A stretch of 64,000 nt of DNA from an uncultured Lachnospiraceae bacterium (GTDB taxonomy: Bacteria; Bacillota; Clostridia; Lachnospirales; Lachnospiraceae): contig USGU01000014.1 in the NCBI GenBank assembly GCA_900554415.1, positions 4,213-68,212 of the forward strand, written 5' to 3'. The translations under genes were made by a program, and so were the position numbers. The notes below the pieces were generated by a model that saw nothing but the letters and a program-made list of their open reading frames with translations, did not search any database and had not been told where the DNA came from. This document shows positions 59,118 to 64,000 of this stretch, piece after piece (within the stretch, counting starts at the first letter, position 1; the number at the start of each line of letters is the position of its first letter).

Positions 59118-59720
59118 CTATCAGCATTCCTGCAGGCCTTCGGCAAATAAATTTACCAGTGCACCATCTATCACACGATAAATACCATAACCTACTTTGC
59201 TTCCTTTCTGACCTTGTAAAATAAATTCCATTTCTGCTTCCTTATCAATATTCTGGAATTTAATCTTCTGATTTTCAATCGGCGCCGGAACCGGGTCTGA
59301 AAATGTATAATTCTCACTGTCTCCCGAATCAATTCCAACCACCATTCTGACATATCCGCCATTAATCAGCGTAGTTGTTTCACTGTATTCATCTGCCTCC
59401 TGAGTATTATAAATAACTACCAAATCATCAAGACCATCGTCCGTCAAATCTTCTTCGCAGGCCACAAGCACTGTTGCATCCGGATATATTGCTTTAAACG
59501 CCTGTAAAATCTTATTGTCATCCTCTACCTTTGGCGCATAATCCAATTCCCTTCCGACACGGGTTCCGTCATCAAAGAACTGAACCGTTCCTTCCTCTCT
59601 CTGGGAGTCCTTGTATACCTTCTCCAGATAGGTTCTGACTGAAAAGCCAATCAGGACCACTACTACAACCACCACTGCTTTAAACCATAATTTATGATAA
59701 AATTTTTCTCTCTGTTCCAT
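59118..59720 (-). CDS. saoC: Membrane-anchored protein ending in Cys-Sec, SaoC
   Basis: 200 residues from the ATG at 59720 (MEQREKFYHKLWFKAVVVVV), six bases after AAGGGG. One N-terminal helix (about 12-32) anchors an extracellular domain of about 165 residues (VLVACEEDLTDDGLDDLVVI, YGIYRVIDGALVNLFAEG). The last codons read Glu-Cys-UGA-UAG. Read as selenocysteine, the protein ends Cys199-Sec200, matching what I recall of SaoC, the Cys-Cys-COOH (seleno)protein of the SAO set. A perfect hairpin starts 14 bases after the UGA, eight past the UAG, strongly supporting Sec insertion at the last residue. It is 9 kb from the other sao genes, near hsp20. Confidence 0.82.
59121..59123 (-). other. UGA, predicted C-terminal selenocysteine of saoC
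   Basis: UGA follows a Cys codon and is directly followed by UAG at 59118-59120. Confidence 0.78.
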
Positions 59721-59887
59721 ATACATCCCCTTCAATTTCATCGGAGTCATATTTCTTACAATTCATTAATATTTGCTCAGATATCATACCATGTCAAACC
59801 TATCAGTACAATATCTATAAGATTTCATAATATTTATCCGTTCCTTTATTATACTTTTAAATCAAAGGAAAGAATTTTCCTAATAAA

Positions 59888-59926
59888 CAAAAAAGAAAGC
59901 CCCGATGCAGTTCAGGACTTTCTTTA
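59888..59926 (-). terminator. Terminator of metY
   Basis: On the minus strand AAAGAAAGTCC and GGGGCTTTCTTT pair and are followed by TTTG. Confidence 0.75.
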
Positions 59927-59970
59927 GAGGGAGGGTGTGATTGGTATGTATCAAAAATTAGTTAATGTCT

Positions 59971-61275
59971 TTATTTTACTGCTTCAAAAGCTGCATCCAG
60001 TGCTGCAATCAAATCCTCTGCCTTTTCAATTCCGATAGAAAGACGAATGGTATTTGGCTTAATGCCCTGTTCCAAAAGCTCTGCTTCTGTGCACTGGCTG
60101 TGTGTTGTTGTTGCTGGATGAATTACAAGTGATTTTACATCGGCTACATTTGCAAGCAATGAGAAGATTGCAAGATTATCGATAAATTTCTGTGCTGTCT
60201 TCGCATCTCCTTTGATTTCAAATGTGAAAATAGAGCCACCGCCATTTGGTAAATATTTCTTGTACAGTTCATGACTTGGTTCACTCGGAAGTGAAGGATG
60301 ATGGACTGCTTCTACCTGTGGATGATTTGCCAGGTAATCTACAATTTTCAGTGCATTACTTACATGTCTTTCTACACGAAGGGAGAGTGTTTCCAATCCC
60401 TGAAGGAAGATAAATGCATGGAATGGAGAAAGTGTTGCTCCAGTGTCACGCAGAAGTACGGCACGAATGTAAGTAACAAATGCTGCAGGTCCGGCTGCTT
60501 CTGCAAAGGATACTCCATGGTAGCTTGGGTTTGGTTCAGAAATCCAAGGATATCTGCCAGATGCTTTCCAGTCAAATGTTCCACCATCAACAATCACGCC
60601 GCCGATTGCTGTACCATGTCCACCGATGAATTTTGTTGCAGAATGAACAACGATGTCTGCTCCGTATTCAATCGGACGAACCAGAAATGGTGTTGCGAAA
60701 GTAGAGTCAACTACAAGTGGAAGATTATGTTTGTGAGCTAATTTCGCAATTTCTTCCAAATCAACTAAGTTTGAATTTGGATTTCCAAGTGTCTCTACGA
60801 AAATTGCTTTTGTATTTTCCTGAATTGCTGCTTCAAATGCACCTTCTACTTCAGGGTCAACAAATGTTGTTGTTACTCCGCTTGTCTGTGGTAATGTATG
60901 AGCCAGCAGGTTGTAAGTTCCACCGTAAATTGTCTTAGATGCTACGATGTGTTCTCCTGCTTTTGCAAGTGCCTGGAATGTATAGCTGATTGCTGCTGCT
61001 CCTGATGCCGTTGCAAGTGCTGCTACGCCGCCTTCCAGTGAAGCAATACGCTGTTCGAAAATATCCTGTGTCGGGTTTGTAAGTCTTCCGTAAATATTAC
61101 CAGCATCGCGAAGTCCAAATCTGTCAGCTGCATGCTGTGAATCGTGGAATACATAAGATGTTGTTGCGTAAATCGGAACTGCTCTTGCGTCTGTTACAGG
61201 GTCTGCCTGTTCCTGTCCAATATGTAACTGTCTTGTTTCAAATGCCCAATTTTTAGAATTTTTGATATCTGCCAT
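59971..61275 (-). CDS. metY: O-acetylhomoserine sulfhydrylase
   Basis: 434 residues from the ATG at 61275, eight bases after GGAGG; upstream ATGs overlap the ribosome-binding site. PLP-dependent Cys/Met metabolism family: NIYGRLTNPTQDIFEQRIAS, VVDSTFATPFLVRPIEYGAD and the PLP lysine in VVHSATKFIGGHGT. Length above 420 residues and sequence fit MetY, which makes homocysteine (or methionine, with methanethiol) from O-acetylhomoserine. Near cysK and a LysR regulator. It may also use selenide, but that is inference. Confidence 0.93.
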   Translation of the reverse strand: MADIKNSKNWAFETRQLHIGQEQADPVTDARAVPIYATTSYVFHDSQHAADRFGLRDAGNIYGRLTNPTQDIFEQRIASLEGGVAALATASGAAAISYTFQALAKAGEHIVASKTIYGGTYNLLAHTLPQTSGVTTTFVDPEVEGAFEAAIQENTKAIFVETLGNPNSNLVDLEEIAKLAHKHNLPLVVDSTFATPFLVRPIEYGADIVVHSATKFIGGHGTAIGGVIVDGGTFDWKASGRYPWISEPNPSYHGVSFAEAAGPAAFVTYIRAVLLRDTGATLSPFHAFIFLQGLETLSLRVERHVSNALKIVDYLANHPQVEAVHHPSLPSEPSHELYKKYLPNGGGSIFTFEIKGDAKTAQKFIDNLAIFSLLANVADVKSLVIHPATTTHSQCTEAELLEQGIKPNTIRLSIGIEKAEDLIAALDAAFEAVK

Positions 61276-61371
61276 TTTCATTTCCTCCATAATCTTTTTT
61301 ATAAAAAATTTGTTTCTTTCTTTGTGATGAACTCATAGTAACATGCTAGGAATTAAATGTCCAATACATAG

Positions 61372-61409
61372 AAAAAATACCTAGTTATAAATTGAATTTA
61401 TAACTAGGT
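61372..61409 (-). terminator. Terminator overlapping the end of the LysR gene
   Basis: CCTAGTTATAAAT and ATTTATAACTAGG pair; minus strand continues TATTTTTTC. Confidence 0.85.
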
Positions 61410-62339
61410 TTCATTTTCATCATTTCCATACAAGTATTCTTTTAATTTGTCCACATACAATTCTCCCATAGAACTGAGAATCGCATTTTCCTTAGTAATA
61501 TATCCAATTTCCATCACACTATTGGGATTCTGCTTATCATCCCGGAATGAAACCGCTATATACTCACTTCCATTAATTTCTTCGCAAATGATTCCTGAAC
61601 AAAGGGTGTAACCATTCAGTCCCACCATAAGATTCAACATGGTAGCTCTGTCATTTGCCTTAATCACCTGTGGATATTCATTTGTTGAAAGAATCTCTTC
61701 CGCGAAATAAAACGAACTGTTGTCTCCCTGTTCAAAGGAAAGACAAGGATAGTCCTGCAGCTGTTCAAAACAAATCGATTCTTCTTTCGCAAGGGGATGA
61801 TTCTTCCAGATATAGACATAAGCCTGACATTCAATCAATGAATGAAAACGAAGGTTCAGTGACCGTAACAGTCTGTCAATAAATTTTCTGTTGAAATCGC
61901 TCCGGTAAAGCACTCCGATTTCACTTTTCATGGTACTGACATCCTGAATCACTTCCGCTGTTTTTGTCTCACGGATGGCAAATTCATATTTTGACATGTC
62001 AAACGCTTTTGCCATATCTACAAATGCTTTCACTGCAAATGAATAATGCTGTGTCGATACACCAAACTTTCTCTTATATGTCCCGCCTTTTCCATAACGC
62101 TCCAGTACATTTTCATACTGTCCATAGATTTGCTTGGCATAAAGCAGAAATTCAATCCCATCATTGGTAAGTGTCACCCCTCGTCCACCTCTGTGTAAAA
62201 GTGTAACTCCAAGTTCTTTCTCCAGTTCTTTAATCGCACTGGTTAATGAGGGCTGCGAAACATATAATTGTTCCGCAGCCTTATTTAAGGATTTCGTTTC
62301 TGCAATGGTTATAAAATAATTTATCTGTGTTAATGTCAT
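61404..62339 (-). CDS. LysR-family regulator, probably of cysteine metabolism
   Basis: 311 residues: helix-turn-helix ETKSLNKAAEQLYVSQPSLTSAI with LGVTLLHRGGRGVTL, then a substrate-binding domain. It lies between cysK and metY, starting 12 bp after cysK, so it is probably cotranscribed with cysK and regulates sulfur genes in response to O-acetylserine or similar. Its terminator overlaps its stop codon. Confidence 0.9.
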   Translation of the reverse strand: MTLTQINYFITIAETKSLNKAAEQLYVSQPSLTSAIKELEKELGVTLLHRGGRGVTLTNDGIEFLLYAKQIYGQYENVLERYGKGGTYKRKFGVSTQHYSFAVKAFVDMAKAFDMSKYEFAIRETKTAEVIQDVSTMKSEIGVLYRSDFNRKFIDRLLRSLNLRFHSLIECQAYVYIWKNHPLAKEESICFEQLQDYPCLSFEQGDNSSFYFAEEILSTNEYPQVIKANDRATMLNLMVGLNGYTLCSGIICEEINGSEYIAVSFRDDKQNPNSVMEIGYITKENAILSSMGELYVDKLKEYLYGNDENET

Positions 62340-62351
62340 TGTCTGTTCCTT

Positions 62352-63284
62352 CTACTCTGTAAATAATGGTGTAGAATAATATCTGTCTCCAGTATCCGGC
62401 AATAAAGCAACAATCATTTTTCCTTTATTCTCAGGTCTCTTGGCAAGTTCGATTGCACCATGTAATGCTGCGCCTGCCGAAATACCTACCAGGATTCCTT
62501 CTTTCTTAGCCAGGAGTTTTGCGGTAGCAAATGCATCCTCTGCTTCTGCCTTAAATACTTCATCATAAATTTCTGTATTTAACACTGCTGGAACAAAGCC
62601 GGCGCCTATTCCCTGAATCTTATGAGAACCCGCTTTTCCTTCTGACAAAACCGGTGAACTGGCTGGCTCTAAAGCAACCACTTTCACATCTGGATTCTGT
62701 TCTTTTAAATATTCTCCAACTCCGGTAACTGTTCCACCAGTTCCTACACCTGCAATAAAAATATCTACCTTTCCATCTGTATCTTTCCAAATCTCAGGAC
62801 CAGTCGTTTTCTTGTGGATAGCCGGATTTGCCGGATTTACAAACTGTCCTGCCAAAAAGCTTCCCGGAATCTCTTTTGCAAGTTCTTCTGCTTTTGCAAT
62901 AGCACCTTTCATTCCTTTCGCGCCTTCTGTCAAAATCAGTTCTGCTCCATAGGCTTTCAAAATATTTCTACGTTCTACGCTCATAGTTTCTGGCATTGTC
63001 AGAATAATACGATATCCTTTTACTGCAGCAATTGCGGCCAGGCCTATTCCGGTATTTCCTGATGTTGGTTCAATAATTGTTGCGCCTTCCTTCAAGATTC
63101 CCTTTTCTTCCGCATCCTCAATCATTGCCTTTGCCACACGGTCTTTCACGCTTCCAGCCGGATTAAAATACTCAAGCTTTACCAAAACCTTCGCTTCAAG
63201 TCCTAATTCTTTCTCGATATTTGTCACTTCCATAAGAGGGGTATTCCCAATCAAATCTAAAGTACTTTTTACATATCCTGCCAT
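62352..63284 (-). CDS. cysK: Cysteine synthase A
   Basis: 310 residues from the ATG at 63284 (MAGYVKSTLDLIGNTPLMEV). PLP lysine in YFNPAGSVKDRVAKAMIEDA, PTSGNTGIGLAAIAAVKGYR and the C-terminal VGISAGAALHGAIELAKRPE. Converts O-acetylserine and sulfide to cysteine. First gene of cysK-lysR. Confidence 0.96.
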   Translation of the reverse strand: MAGYVKSTLDLIGNTPLMEVTNIEKELGLEAKVLVKLEYFNPAGSVKDRVAKAMIEDAEEKGILKEGATIIEPTSGNTGIGLAAIAAVKGYRIILTMPETMSVERRNILKAYGAELILTEGAKGMKGAIAKAEELAKEIPGSFLAGQFVNPANPAIHKKTTGPEIWKDTDGKVDIFIAGVGTGGTVTGVGEYLKEQNPDVKVVALEPASSPVLSEGKAGSHKIQGIGAGFVPAVLNTEIYDEVFKAEAEDAFATAKLLAKKEGILVGISAGAALHGAIELAKRPENKGKMIVALLPDTGDRYYSTPLFTE

Positions 63285-63467
63285 AATTGTATACCTTCTT
63301 TCCTTACATCTTGTTCCCAGTTTCCATTTATTGGTCTGTTCCTGAACGATTAATTTTAATTTAGTATGCATATTAGCACTTTATTCCTAGTAAGTCAATA
63401 GGAATTATTTTTAATTTTAAAATTTATAATATAAATTTACAATATGATTCCCTTTATCAAATTCGTA

Positions 63468-63506
63468 CAAAAAAATCCCTTAGAAAATAACTTTCTAAGG
63501 GATTTA
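63468..63506 (-). terminator. Terminator of tRNA-Cys
   Basis: AAATCCCTTAGAAA and TTTCTAAGGGATTT pair around five bases, then TTTTTG on the minus strand. Confidence 0.9.
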
Positions 63507-63510
63507 AGTA

Positions 63511-63581
63511 AGGCGCCAACCAGATTTGAACTGGTGATAGAGGTGTTGCAGACCTTTGCCTTACCACTTGGCTATGGCGCC
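63511..63581 (-). tRNA. tRNA-Cys (GCA anticodon)
   Basis: Seventy-one bases with acceptor stem GGCGCC, D-arm AGCCAAGTGGTAAGGCA, anticodon loop CTGCAAC (anticodon GCA), and T-arm ACCAG-TTCAAAT-CTGGT. The CCA end is not encoded. It lies upstream of cysK on the same strand. Confidence 0.95.
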
Positions 63582-63737
63582 ATATCGAATGCTTATTTAG
63601 AATAACAAAGATTTCCGGTTTCGTCAACCCCCAAAATGAAAAAATATTTCGAAAATTTGAATCAATTTGAAGTAGTCAGGATTATCATTAAAATTACCGG
63701 CAAAAAGACTTTCGAAAAATTTCATAATTTGACGTTA

Positions 63738-63765
63738 TTGACAATGGCGTTACAGATAGTATAAT
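63738..63765 (+). promoter_or_regulatory. Sigma-70-type promoter of the second MATE gene
   Basis: TTGACA and TATAAT separated by 16 bases, 90 bp before the ATG. Confidence 0.7.
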
Positions 63766-63854
63766 TTGTAATATTGATGTCACGAGGCAGTCTTTTGACA
63801 TTATGGTTGGACTTTTCTCCAACGTTATTATTACGAATAAAAGGTGTGAAAATT

Positions 63855-64000
63855 ATGGAAAAAGATAAAGATTTTCTAGGGACAGAACCGATTGGAAAAC
63901 TTCTGCTCCGGTTGGCAATCCCGACGCTGGCAGCGCAGCTTATTAACATGCTGTACAACGTGGTGGATCGAATTTACATCGGTCATATCCCGAAGGTAGG
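63855..64000 (+). CDS. MATE-family efflux transporter, 5' part only
   Basis: The first 48 residues are visible, MEKDKDFLGTEPIGKLLLRL followed by AIPTLAAQLINMLYNVVDRI. The PxxxxQLxxxxYNVVDxIYIG motif is the start of MATE multidrug/cation antiporters. The gene runs off the window. AAAGGTG lies upstream of the ATG. Confidence 0.88.
   Translation, partial: MEKDKDFLGTEPIGKLLLRLAIPTLAAQLINMLYNVVDRIYIGHIPKV

Overview
The window looks like a chromosomal segment of an AT-rich, low-GC Clostridia, most likely a gut Lachnospiraceae. The reasons are the rpsF-ssb-rpsR and dnaB-rplI-gdpP gene orders, MutS2, a class B sortase, a CIRCE-controlled small heat-shock operon, strong GGAGG ribosome-binding sites and many rho-independent terminators. 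The genus cannot be fixed from sequence alone.

Layout. 1-3.3 kb: a minus-strand operon for the nickel-pincer (Lar) cofactor, larE-larB-larC, led by two small membrane proteins. 3.5-7.6 kb: a response-regulator remnant, a MATE transporter apparently fused by deletion to the tail of a cytidylate-kinase-like protein, an aromatic-acid-exporter-like protein, a CmpB-type membrane protein and a PAP2 phosphatase. 7.6-11.8 kb: an accessory island of broken serine recombinases, a TPR fragment, an IS30 remnant, a DUF234 ATPase with palindromic operators, and TnpV. 11.8-27 kb: housekeeping (rlmD, yhaM, a catalytically dead HtrA-like protein, mutS2, a two-component system, an orphan sugar-binding lipoprotein, two mini-ferredoxins, a MerR regulator, dnaB, rplI, gdpP). 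27.3-38.7 kb: an amino-sugar locus with galE, an N-acetylhexosamine kinase, a nucleotidyltransferase, a CUT1 ABC transporter, an AraC regulator, nagB, nagA and a DUF5107 protein. 38.9-45.3 kb: a DtxR-type regulator, rpsF-ssb-rpsR, DUF951, sortase B, a molybdopterin oxidoreductase, a HAD protein and a DUF3343 protein.

45.4-57.3 kb is the outstanding region, with one distant member at 59.1-59.7 kb. Several neighbouring genes each carry a single in-frame UGA, each beside or in place of a cysteine-type position and each followed by a hairpin. Read as selenocysteine, they give a MerB-like lyase (SaoL), a binding protein with Cys-Sec (SaoB), an ArsP-type permease (SaoE), a thioredoxin-like CxUC protein (SaoT), an ABC permease (SaoP) and a membrane-anchored protein ending in Cys-Sec-COOH (SaoC). 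With an ABC ATPase (SaoA) and a DsrE-like protein (SaoD), this matches what I remember as the selenocysteine-assisted organometal (SAO) transport gene set; that match is from memory and unchecked. A LysR regulator, a two-component system and two diverged, Cys-Cys-bearing substrate-binding lipoproteins with duplicated promoters lie beside it. Remnants between the two lipoprotein genes show that a second copy of part of the locus has been deleted.

57.3-59.1 kb: dnaJ-like and hsp20 genes under a CIRCE operator. 60-64 kb: sulfur amino-acid genes (metY, a LysR regulator, cysK), tRNA-Cys and the start of a second MATE transporter. No CRISPR array, rRNA or replication origin was seen.
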